Origin: Halocynthiibacter namhaensis
GTDB taxonomy: Bacteria > Pseudomonadota > Alphaproteobacteria > Rhodobacterales > Rhodobacteraceae
Assembly (NCBI RefSeq): GCF_000812685.1
Contig: NZ_JWIF01000056.1
Span: forward strand, 1 to 64,000
Length of the DNA stretch: 64,000 nucleotides
Direction of reading: 5' to 3'
Positions 30,980 through 39,207 of this stretch are shown here, one piece after another. The position numbers and the translations under genes are program-made. Numbering within the stretch: position 1 is the first letter of the stretch; each line of letters begins with the position of its first letter. The notes beneath the pieces are model-generated. The model saw nothing but the letters and a program-made list of their open reading frames with translations, did not search any database and had not been told where the DNA came from.

Positions 30980-32995
30980 TCAGGCCGCTTCGCTGCCCAA
31001 CCCCTTAAGAATATCGCCTAGCAACGCTTCTTTGCTTTGCTCGCTTAGCAATTTCGCAGCAATTGCGCTGTCTTTCGCCGGGGCTTCGCCACCCATCTTC
31101 GCAATCTCAAGCAAGGTTTCTTGATGTTCTTGCAAGAAATCCCCCAAGCCCGTGCGAATATTATCCAAGACGGCCGCCACCTGATTTTCCTCAATATCTG
31201 CACTGATGGAGCTGGCTTCTGAGCTGATCAAACGGGCATAATCGGCGGCGAATGCTTCATAACCTTTGCGCTTTTGCCACCAACGTCGCCACCAAGTGCT
31301 TTGCAAATCCAAGGCAATGGTACGGCCAATTCCAAGGGGGGGCGGCACGCGTGGCACCGCCGGAGATTCAATAGAGAACTCGCCCAAATGATTGCCCAAC
31401 AGTCCCTGATAAATACCTTCCAGATCTGCCGTGGCCTGACCGTATATTGCGCCAACCTGACTGCGCATATTGCGTGCAAAACTGAAGTACGCCGCCTTTT
31501 GCAACATGCGCAGCCCTGTTGGATCATACTGCCATGTGCCCTGCTCGCCGTATTGTTCCAAATGTGCGATCAAAGAATCTGTGGCGCGTTTTACAAAGTT
31601 CGCTTCGGCATTTCGCATGCGTTGGACCAGTTTTTCGCGCAAACCTGCAGTGATTTTTGCGATCTTCACCTCATAGTCGGCGCGAAGGTCATCCATCACT
31701 TGCACGGGGCTGCGCCCTTCGAAATCGCGTTCAACCGAACCCGTGTCAGACAATTGACGCGCCACACTGGTCGCGCGGATTTGCTTTCCAAGATTGCGAG
31801 CACTGCGGCGCGTGCGTTCCAACAATCTTGCGCCGCTGCCATCCGTGATCCGCTCGTTCATCGCCTTCAACAGCGACGGCATTCCCGATAATTCCCAAAT
31901 CGTATTTACAGGGTCGCTGACAGATCCAACCGCGGTCGCCATATGCATTTTATTCAATGATGCGCGTGAATCGCTGCTCAGTTGGGCAGTATCCCCCGTC
32001 ATCGCGGCCTCGGCCCATTTGGCACTGCCAAAAATCACATCTGTTTTGGGGTCAACACCACTTTGCTTTAACGTTTCCAGAACACGCTCGCGGATCTCAG
32101 GGATCTGTGCGACGGGGTCTTCCAGCTCATCCACACGATTCACAAACAGGATCACCTGGCGGTTTTCGAACTGTGCGATGATACGCATCAATGCCATGTC
32201 CATCGTGCTAAGGGCTTGATGTGCAGCCAAAACTACGATGCAAACCTCAGATCCACGCAACGCACGCAATGTGATTTGTTCGCGAACCATGAATGTATCA
32301 TTCACACCAGGGGTGTCGCATAATTTCAAGGAAACTGGATATTCAGGCAAATCCAGAAACAGTTCCGCCGATTTCGTCACATCTGCAAACCGGCCCACTT
32401 TCGCGTCTACGGATTCGGGATCATCTTCATCCCCAAGGCAAACATAACGCTCAATAAGGTCCGCATCATAGTAATCATACTGGTGGCTTTGCCCAAGAAT
32501 GAGGTCAAAATGCTTCCCAAGCCGGTCTTCCGATTTCTCTTTCATCATTGCGATTTGGTGTTGGATATCTTCCATTTCATCTTCGGCACCGGCCCGACTG
32601 GCAAGCTCGCCCAAACGACCACCGCCAACCATCAGGTTGTCCCATTCTTCTTGATCGAAAAAAGTGAACTTTGACTTGGTGCCAGCTGGCGCGCGCGTGT
32701 TGATATTCAACGTCGTCACAACAGAAGTCCAAGGGTTTACATCTGACGGCAAAAGCCCAGGATCGCCCGCCAATATATTGGTTAACGCAGATTTTCCTGC
32801 CTTCACCTGCCCCACCAGTGTGACGTTTGCGGTAAAATCTTCCATCTTGGATTTCAGCCCTGCCAACTTGGAAGATGTGCGCGCATCCGCCACTGCAGTA
32901 AGCTGATCAATTTGACCCGACAGTTCCGTATAGGCGTTTGTTAGGCCCGAAATTCCATCGTTTCCGATAGCCAGAAGATGTAGGTTGCGTGTCAT
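30980..32995 (-). CDS. Dynamin-like GTPase, Q-type, first pair
   Basis: 671 residues from the ATG at 32995, directly after the stop of the upstream small gene. P-loop GQVKAGKS (62-69), switch LPSDVNPWTSVVT, G3 DTPGVND (227-233), G4 NRVD (286-289). A helical bundle of about 350 residues follows, with no obvious transmembrane helix. It aligns by eye along its GTPase domain with the protein at 26332-28380. Bacterial relatives bind and fuse or stabilise membranes. First GTPase gene of the operon. Confidence 0.83.
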   Translation of the reverse strand: MTRNLHLLAIGNDGISGLTNAYTELSGQIDQLTAVADARTSSKLAGLKSKMEDFTANVTLVGQVKAGKSALTNILAGDPGLLPSDVNPWTSVVTTLNINTRAPAGTKSKFTFFDQEEWDNLMVGGGRLGELASRAGAEDEMEDIQHQIAMMKEKSEDRLGKHFDLILGQSHQYDYYDADLIERYVCLGDEDDPESVDAKVGRFADVTKSAELFLDLPEYPVSLKLCDTPGVNDTFMVREQITLRALRGSEVCIVVLAAHQALSTMDMALMRIIAQFENRQVILFVNRVDELEDPVAQIPEIRERVLETLKQSGVDPKTDVIFGSAKWAEAAMTGDTAQLSSDSRASLNKMHMATAVGSVSDPVNTIWELSGMPSLLKAMNERITDGSGARLLERTRRSARNLGKQIRATSVARQLSDTGSVERDFEGRSPVQVMDDLRADYEVKIAKITAGLREKLVQRMRNAEANFVKRATDSLIAHLEQYGEQGTWQYDPTGLRMLQKAAYFSFARNMRSQVGAIYGQATADLEGIYQGLLGNHLGEFSIESPAVPRVPPPLGIGRTIALDLQSTWWRRWWQKRKGYEAFAADYARLISSEASSISADIEENQVAAVLDNIRTGLGDFLQEHQETLLEIAKMGGEAPAKDSAIAAKLLSEQSKEALLGDILKGLGSEAA

Positions 32996-32997
32996 TG

Positions 32998-33405
32998 TTA
33001 CACCACATGTCTCAGGGCGGAGGCCCCGGTTTCGTTGGGGAGCGCTGCGGTCAGCCATGCGGCCGCCAAAGCTTCGATCTCGGAAAGAAAATCAATTGCC
33101 TGCGAGGCCAGGTTCAGTGTCTCAACCATGCTGACTGCATCGGCCTCGGCGTCATCAATAAGAATCTCTGCCTTCAGAAAACAGTCACCGTTTTCCATCG
33201 CAGCAAGAACCCGACCATGAGGGAAATCCGCATCCGGGATTTCAGGGCGCGGCATCCGCGCGTTAACAAACCGGTGCGAGGCCCCGTCCAGCGTGACCAA
33301 TGATATGCCAAATCCGGCGGATGGCGCACGAGCAGACAAGTCACTTAGGCCGGACAAAAGCTCCGGCGCGACGCAACCGTCGCGGACAAATAGGCGATCC
33401 GACAA
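32998..33405 (-). CDS. Small protein heading the GTPase operon
   Basis: 135 residues if started at the TTG at 33405, which has GAGGAA five bases before it; a GTG at 33444 in the same frame lacks such a site. Sequence features are a mixed strand/helix N-terminal part (LFVRDGCVAPELLSGLSDL) and an Asp/Glu/Ala-rich helical C-terminal part. No recognised family, signal or membrane segment. Its stop lies two bases before the first GTPase start, so translation is probably coupled. Confidence 0.6.
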   Translation of the reverse strand: MSDRLFVRDGCVAPELLSGLSDLSARAPSAGFGISLVTLDGASHRFVNARMPRPEIPDADFPHGRVLAAMENGDCFLKAEILIDDAEADAVSMVETLNLASQAIDFLSEIEALAAAWLTAALPNETGASALRHVV

Positions 33406-33514
33406 ATCATTTCCTCGATTTTGATATAAAAGAGAGATCACCACGAATCGGAAAACTAATTAACAATTCCCTAACAATTAAAAACACAATCAATTGGTTT
33501 TTTAGAAGGCTGGA

Positions 33515-33664
33515 TTATGCGCTTTTGGAAGCTATATTACGGCAGAAATTGGGCAACTCTCGCATAAACATGCACCAGTTTTCGCCAAAAAAGGCCAAAC
33601 GACCCAGATGATCGTCAAACTGCGCCTCATATTTGCCGTATTTGCGCAAAATCAATCTACGCAT
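33515..33664 (-). CDS. Possible 49-residue protein upstream of the GTPase operon
   Basis: A short frame (ATG at 33664, TAA at 33515) encodes a basic 49-residue peptide beginning MRRLILRKYGKYEAQFDDHL, with a balanced protein-like composition including Trp, Phe and two Cys. GAGGA lies about 13 bases before the ATG. It sits alone in the 344-base gap between glpD and the GTPase operon, in the operon's direction. No family recognised; it may be chance. Confidence 0.3.
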   Translation of the reverse strand: MRRLILRKYGKYEAQFDDHLGRLAFFGENWCMFMRELPNFCRNIASKSA

Positions 33665-33749
33665 AATGCCCGAATCCTCATTGGCACGAACGAATCCCTA
33701 TGGGTTTCACCCATCATTTCAAAAAGTAATTAACGTGAATTCCTACGTC

Positions 33750-35318
33750 TCACCTTCGGGCTGACGCAATATATGCATCAATCTTTTGCGTTTGCTCTTC
33801 CGTCACCCGCAATCCAAGCTTCGATCGACGCCAAAGAAAGTCGTCAGCCGTGCAAACCCATTCATTCCGAACGGCCCAATCAAGTTCGCGGGCTGTGATC
33901 CCATCACCGAAATCACAACCGAGGTCCCCCATGCATGTCGCACCCACAAAGATTTGTGCGGCCTCGGTGCCATATTGACGGATCAAACGGCGGATGGTTT
34001 TGGAAGGCATGAAAGGCAATTGCAGCTGCAAAGCCGCCCGCAAATCATCCACACCATCAACGGCAAAATCCCCGCCGGGCAAAGCAACCCCTGCGGTCCA
34101 TATTTTCGAGCGGCGATCCATCACGTCGTCAATATGTTCCAAAGCCGCCTCAGCCAGACGGCGATAGGTTGTGATCTTGCCGCCGAAGATGTTTAAAACC
34201 GGGCCGCCCCCCGTGTGGTTCACGCGCAAAACATATTCACGCGTTGCGGCTGTGGCTGAACTCGCCCCATCATTATACAGCGGCCGCACCCCAGAATACC
34301 GCCAAACGATATCCTGATTTTTGATAGGCTTCTCGAAATATTTACCCGCAAATTCCCGCAGATAATCCGCCTCGGCCGTGCTGCATTCTGGGCGCGTGAA
34401 GGGATCCGAATGATCGGCATCCGTTGTCCCGATCAGGGTGAAATCTTCTTCATAAGGGATGGCAAAAATGATCCGCCCATCTTCGCCTTGGAAGAAATAG
34501 CACTTATCATGATCGTATAATTTTTTCGTAACAATATGACTGCCCCGCACCAAACGGATGCTTTCCTGGGTGGTCAGGTTTATCGTGTCTTTGATGATAG
34601 TTTCGACCCAAGGTCCACCGGCGTTTACCAACATCTTGGCTTGAACGACATGGGCTTTACCCAACTCATCTTCCATCGACACGTTCCACAATCCATCGAC
34701 GAACTCAGCACGGGTCACCCGGTGTCGCACCAGTATGTCGGCGCCTCGCGCCTCTGCGTCACGGGCATTGAGCAAGGTCAGACGCGCATCTTCGACCCAA
34801 CAATCCGAATACTCATAGGCTTGCACCAGATGCGATTTCAACGGCGCCCCTTCCGGGGTATTTCGCAAATCCACCTTGCTGGTGCCCGGCAGTATTTTGC
34901 GCCCCCCCAGATGATCATACAGAAACAGGCCAAACCGGATCAGCCAATTGGGGCGACGCCCCCGCATCCATGGCATAAAAAACGACAGAAGTTTTGAGGT
35001 CGGCGTATCGCTTTCAAACCGCATTTCTTTATAGGTCGGAAGGATAAAACGCATTGGCCAGCTGATATGAGGCATGGCTTGCAGAAGCGTTTCGCGTTCA
35101 ATCAAGGCTTCTCGAACCAAACGAAATTCAAAGAATTCCAGATACCGCAAGCCGCCGTGAAACAGTTTGGTTGAACCTGAAGATGTCGCGCTTGCAAGAT
35201 CATTCATCTCAGCAAGCGCGACACGATATCCCCGCCCAGCCGCATCACGTGCGATGCCGCAACCGTTGATTCCACCGCCAATGATAAAAAGATCTACGGG
35301 TTCATTTGGTGTCGGCAT
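33750..35318 (-). CDS. glpD: Glycerol-3-phosphate dehydrogenase (aerobic, FAD)
   Basis: 522 residues from the ATG at 35318. The N-terminal FAD site GGGINGCGIARDAAGRG, GSTKLFHGGLRYLE and the C-terminal domain with RYGTEA-like RQYGTEAAQIF identify GlpD. The enzyme oxidises glycerol 3-phosphate to dihydroxyacetone phosphate at the inner membrane and passes electrons to quinone. It overlaps the regulator gene upstream by 17 bases, so both form one operon. No glycerol kinase or uptake gene is in view. Confidence 0.95.
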   Translation of the reverse strand: MPTPNEPVDLFIIGGGINGCGIARDAAGRGYRVALAEMNDLASATSSGSTKLFHGGLRYLEFFEFRLVREALIERETLLQAMPHISWPMRFILPTYKEMRFESDTPTSKLLSFFMPWMRGRRPNWLIRFGLFLYDHLGGRKILPGTSKVDLRNTPEGAPLKSHLVQAYEYSDCWVEDARLTLLNARDAEARGADILVRHRVTRAEFVDGLWNVSMEDELGKAHVVQAKMLVNAGGPWVETIIKDTINLTTQESIRLVRGSHIVTKKLYDHDKCYFFQGEDGRIIFAIPYEEDFTLIGTTDADHSDPFTRPECSTAEADYLREFAGKYFEKPIKNQDIVWRYSGVRPLYNDGASSATAATREYVLRVNHTGGGPVLNIFGGKITTYRRLAEAALEHIDDVMDRRSKIWTAGVALPGGDFAVDGVDDLRAALQLQLPFMPSKTIRRLIRQYGTEAAQIFVGATCMGDLGCDFGDGITARELDWAVRNEWVCTADDFLWRRSKLGLRVTEEQTQKIDAYIASARR

Positions 35319-36084
35319 GTGCTGTCTCTGTGATGATAAGGTTTGTGTTCCCTTGGCGCGCCGCTTCGATGAACGCATCAGGCGGGCGCGCGTTCAGAAT
35401 GACATGATCAAGGTCGGCGATATGGCAAATGCGAAAGGGCGCGGCATTTTGAAATTTCGACACATCCGCTACCAGAATGCGCTGGCGTGCGTTGGAGACA
35501 ATGGCCTTGGCGACAGCAACTTCACGCGGATCAAAGTCAAGAACAGCCCCATCGGCATCAAGTGACGATGCCCCGATCACGGCAAAATCGACCTTATACT
35601 GATTGATCGACGCGACTGCGCCTTCACCAATCACCGCACCATCTGACATGCGCACCTCGCCGCCAATCACAGTCAATGACCGCAGGCGTGCCCCCCGCAA
35701 TATGCTGATGATATTCATGTTATTCGAGAAAACCATCAGGTCTTTATGCAGGCGCAACGCCTCGGCCACTTGTTCGGTGGTCGTCCCAATATTGACAGCA
35801 ACAGAGGCCCCGTTGGGGATCAAACGCGCGGCTTCGCGGGCGACCAGACCCTTCGCGTGCATGTTGTTCAACTGACGTTCTTCATAGGCACGGATGCGTG
35901 TCGAAGGTGCCGGCTTCGCGCCACCATGCACCCTTAAAGCCAGCCCTTGATCACAAAGCTCGCCAAGGTCGCGGCGCACCGTTTGCGTGGTGACACCCAA
36001 CGCCTTTGCCAAATGGTCAACTTCAACTTCACCGTGCTGACGCAGCTTTTCCAGCATCACTTCCTGTCTTGCATTTAACGACAC
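35302..36084 (-). CDS. glpR: DeoR/GlpR-type transcriptional regulator
   Basis: 260 residues. An N-terminal winged helix-turn-helix (HLAKALGVTTQTVRRDLGEL, about 23-42) and a C-terminal sugar-phosphate-sensing domain (NIGTTTEQVAEAL; FSNNMNIISIL; GGEVRMSDGAVIGEGA) are typical of DeoR-family repressors. Being cotranscribed with glpD, it is probably GlpR, responding to glycerol 3-phosphate. Nested palindromes lie 26-49 bases before its start (36110-36133) and would allow autoregulation. Confidence 0.88.
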   Translation of the reverse strand: MSLNARQEVMLEKLRQHGEVEVDHLAKALGVTTQTVRRDLGELCDQGLALRVHGGAKPAPSTRIRAYEERQLNNMHAKGLVAREAARLIPNGASVAVNIGTTTEQVAEALRLHKDLMVFSNNMNIISILRGARLRSLTVIGGEVRMSDGAVIGEGAVASINQYKVDFAVIGASSLDADGAVLDFDPREVAVAKAIVSNARQRILVADVSKFQNAAPFRICHIADLDHVILNARPPDAFIEAARQGNTNLIITETAHADTK

Positions 36085-36109
36085 GGGCTTCCCTCATTCG
36101 CGAGATCAA

Positions 36110-36133
36110 GTTCATATGAACATTCATATGTTC
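36110..36133 (-). promoter_or_regulatory. Candidate GlpR operator, nested palindromes
   Basis: GTTCATATGAAC (36110-36121) is a perfect 12-base palindrome. It overlaps GAACATTCATATGTTC (36118-36133), whose outer six bases are also inverted. Together they give two dyads sharing GAAC, just upstream of the regulator start. The spacing suits cooperative binding by a repressor dimer pair. Confidence 0.5.
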
Positions 36134-36502
36134 TTATTCGACATAAATCCCTTCGGTGACAAATGCAAACACTCACTTATCGGTCTCTATGACCTTAGAA
36201 ATTGGACTGCATCTGAAAGTGCTCTGTAAGTTCAGTTGAAACATCGACGAAAGCTGATCTGCCCCGAACCATATGGTAAGCAATGCACAATCTGTTGAAC
36301 ATGCTGACTGACGGTCCGACACTTAGGGGCCGCCAATTGCAGCAATCGCATCGCATAAGACATTGTCGTATTTCTACATCATCGAGGCAAGCAACGGGTT
36401 GCCCCCTTTGAGGTCACGCCATAATGTCGTCATGCTACTGTTATACAATTTTTAAAAATACTAACAGTATAGGCCATACGTGAAACGTGAAGAGGGACGA
36501 GT
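36134..36502. other. Intergenic region between glpR and glycan genes
   Basis: About 370 bases without a gene I can support. The only clear structure is an inverted repeat TACTGTTA (36436-36443) and TAACAGTA (36462-36469), 34-67 bases before the glycosyltransferase start, with an A/T-rich centre. It may be an operator or part of the promoter of the glycan operon. Confidence 0.4.
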
Positions 36503-37513
36503 TTGGGTGTTCTGAGGACATATCGGTTACGCATTCGACGTCGACGCAAACTCATTCGCGCGATCCGCAAGCGCCGAGAGCTAAAATCTGTCTCCAATCG
36601 TACGAAATACGTCAAACCCAATGATGTTTTGCTGTTTTGCACACTGCGCAACGAACATCATCGTTTAGAATATTTTCTGAAATATTATCGCGAAAAAGGT
36701 GTCCGGCATTTCTTTTTCGTCGACAACAACAGCACTGACGGCAGCCGCGAATATTTGGCGCAACAGGATGATGTGTCGCTTTGGACCACATCCGCAAGCT
36801 ACAAAGATTCGAACTTCGGCATGGATTGGGTCAATTGGCTGCAAATGCGATACGCCCATGATCACTGGACGTTAACCGTCGATGTAGATGAATTTCTAGT
36901 TTACCCATTCTGTGACACACGTTCGCTTGCAGCACTTACCGATTGGTTGGAAGCCTCCGAAATTCGCAGCTTTGGGGCGATGCTTTTGGATATGTATCCA
37001 AAGGGCGGAGTTACCGATCAGGCCTATGAACCCGGCACGAACCCCTTTGAATCGGCCCCGTGGTTTGACAGTGGAAACTATGTCATTTCCCGCAACGCCG
37101 AATATGGCAACCTGTGGATACAAGGCGGCCCGCGTGCGCGGCTGTTTTTCAAGGATGACCCCTTTGACGCGCCCGCCTTAAATAAAGTGCCCCTGGTCAA
37201 ATGGAACCGCCGCTATGCCTTTGCGAGTTCCACACACTCATTGCTTCCACCACGCCTAAACCATGTTTACGATCGAAATGGTGGCGAGATGGCGTCTGGA
37301 TGCCTCCTACATGCGAAGTTCTTGGACAGTTTCTCCGAAAAAGCCGCAGAGGAACTTATTCGAAAACAACATTACGCCCAAGGCCAAGAATACCAAGCCT
37401 ACATCAAGGACCCCGATGCACCGTCAGATGTTTGGTGCAAGTGGTCGGAACGCTATATCAACTGGCGTCAACTTGAAACGCTGGGCCTCATGTCCAAGGG
37501 GAATTGGGCATGA
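36503..37513 (+). CDS. Family 2-type glycosyltransferase
   Basis: 336 residues, TTG start at 36503 preceded by AGAGGGA. A basic N terminus is followed by a domain with CTLRNEHHRLEYFLKYYREK, FVDNNSTDGS and the metal-binding VDVDEF. These are marks of the Glyco_tranf_2_4 subgroup of GT-A enzymes, which use nucleotide sugars to extend surface polysaccharides. No membrane helix. It overlaps the next gene by ATGA, forming a three-gene set. Sugar and acceptor are unknown. Confidence 0.85.
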   Translation: MGVLRTYRLRIRRRRKLIRAIRKRRELKSVSNRTKYVKPNDVLLFCTLRNEHHRLEYFLKYYREKGVRHFFFVDNNSTDGSREYLAQQDDVSLWTTSASYKDSNFGMDWVNWLQMRYAHDHWTLTVDVDEFLVYPFCDTRSLAALTDWLEASEIRSFGAMLLDMYPKGGVTDQAYEPGTNPFESAPWFDSGNYVISRNAEYGNLWIQGGPRARLFFKDDPFDAPALNKVPLVKWNRRYAFASSTHSLLPPRLNHVYDRNGGEMASGCLLHAKFLDSFSEKAAEELIRKQHYAQGQEYQAYIKDPDAPSDVWCKWSERYINWRQLETLGLMSKGNWA

Positions 37514-39207
37514 CGGTTGGCGTTGCAATGCTTGCGCACACGGCTTTTGATCGCGCGGCCCAGGTTGCACGACATTGGGCGACCAGCGGATGCCCGGTCG
37601 TGATCCACGTCGATAGGCGTGTTGAATCTTCCGAATATCTAAATTTTTCCAAGGCCATTTCAGACCTAGACAATGTGAAGCTGTGCGAACGCCACCCCTG
37701 TGAATGGGGGACCTGGTCGATTGTCCAAGCCACGCAAGTCGCCTGCGATCTTCTGCTCAAAAACTTCCCAGAGGTACAAAGCGTATTTTTGACCTCAGGA
37801 TCCTGCATCCCTTTGCGACCGATTTCAGAACTGAATGAATACCTGACGACCCACGCTGACACCGATTTTATCGAATCCGCAACCACGGATGACGTGCCAT
37901 GGACCGTGGGCGGCCTTGATCGCGAACGGTTTACCCTTCGGTTCCCCTTCTCATGGAAAACCCAGAGAGGCCTGTTTGACCGCTATGTAAACCTGCAACG
38001 CAAGCTGGGCGTGCGTCGCAAGATCCCCAGTGGAATAGAACCCCACATGGGGTCACAATGGTGGTGCTTAACACGCAAAACTTTGGAAAAAATTCTAAAC
38101 AATCATCGGCGCGAAGAGTTCGACCACTACTTCAAAAAGGTCTGGATTCCTGATGAAAGCTATTTTCAAACAATGGCGCGTATGTTCTCCGGACGTATTC
38201 AAAGCCAATCCCTGACGCTTGCGAAGTTCGACTTCCAAGGCAAACCCTATACTTTCTACGACGATCATCTGCAGCTGCTGCGCCGATCTAATTGCTTTGT
38301 CGCCCGCAAGACCTGGCATTCTGCAAATGTTCTTTATGATACGTTTCTTGACGCCGAAAACCACAGCCGTGGTGGCGACCCAAATCCTGGCCGCATCGCA
38401 CGCCTGTTCAACAAAGCCGCCGAACAGCGCACGCGCGGCCGTGAAGGCTTGTTTATGCAGGGCCGCTTCCCCAAAGGCGCTGGAAGCTACAAGATCACAT
38501 CTGCACCCTATTCCATTTTCGAGGGGTTCTCCGAATTGTTCGAGGGGTTTGAACCCTGGCTGACAAAAGCCACTGGTGCAAAAGTACACGGCCATCTGTT
38601 TGATAAAACTCGCGTGATGTATGCCGACGGGCAGCAACATTTCTGTGGTGCCATGTCAGACAGCGCAGCTTTGCGCGACTATGCCCCAAAGGCATTTCTG
38701 TCGAATCTCATTTGGAACACACGCGGTGAACATCAATGTTTCCAGTTCGGCCCAACAGACAATCAAAAGGTAAGCTGGGACTTCATTGCAGACCCGAATG
38801 CTCAAATCTCCGTCATTTCTGGGGCCTGGATGGTCTCTCTGTTTAAATCTGATGCCAGCTTCAACGATCTACGATCAGAAGCGGCCCGATTGCAGAAAAT
38901 CGAAAGCCTGCACTTGCATGACTTAAAAGCGTCAACGGTCAAAGCTCGCGTTCACATCTGGAGCCTCGCAGACTTCATTGAAGCGCCTTCTGAACATATG
39001 CAAACGGCGATTGACGCGATGGGTGTATCGGCCGGCCACAAAATGCCGCCGACGCCGAAGATGAAAGATATGACCGGGTTTAGTGAGTTCCTGCAAAACC
39101 TGAAGAATGAGGGCATGCACCCTTGGGTTGCTGGCGAATTCCTTGTTGAAAACAGACCCAATGCTGAAAAAGCAGCCCCGAGACGCTCCTATCAGGTGAA
39201 CACATGA
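37510..39207 (+). CDS. Beta-1,6-N-acetylglucosaminyltransferase-like protein (DUF5928 type)
   Basis: 565 residues from the ATG at 37510. The N-terminal half (VAMLAHTAFDRAAQVARHW; VIHVDRRVES; FLTSGSCIPLRP; GSQWWCLTRKT; DESYFQT) is a Core-2/I-branching type glycosyltransferase. The C-terminal half resembles the DUF5928 extension common in Rhodobacterales. It probably adds a hexosamine to a surface glycan. Coupled by ATGA to both neighbours, so it works with the first transferase and the sulfotransferase. Confidence 0.82.
   Translation: MTVGVAMLAHTAFDRAAQVARHWATSGCPVVIHVDRRVESSEYLNFSKAISDLDNVKLCERHPCEWGTWSIVQATQVACDLLLKNFPEVQSVFLTSGSCIPLRPISELNEYLTTHADTDFIESATTDDVPWTVGGLDRERFTLRFPFSWKTQRGLFDRYVNLQRKLGVRRKIPSGIEPHMGSQWWCLTRKTLEKILNNHRREEFDHYFKKVWIPDESYFQTMARMFSGRIQSQSLTLAKFDFQGKPYTFYDDHLQLLRRSNCFVARKTWHSANVLYDTFLDAENHSRGGDPNPGRIARLFNKAAEQRTRGREGLFMQGRFPKGAGSYKITSAPYSIFEGFSELFEGFEPWLTKATGAKVHGHLFDKTRVMYADGQQHFCGAMSDSAALRDYAPKAFLSNLIWNTRGEHQCFQFGPTDNQKVSWDFIADPNAQISVISGAWMVSLFKSDASFNDLRSEAARLQKIESLHLHDLKASTVKARVHIWSLADFIEAPSEHMQTAIDAMGVSAGHKMPPTPKMKDMTGFSEFLQNLKNEGMHPWVAGEFLVENRPNAEKAAPRRSYQVNT

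Noticed and set aside
33700-33714. ATGGGT-TTC-ACCCAT hairpin after glpD
   Set aside because: Only 6 bp and no T run after it on the minus strand, so I do not call it a terminator.
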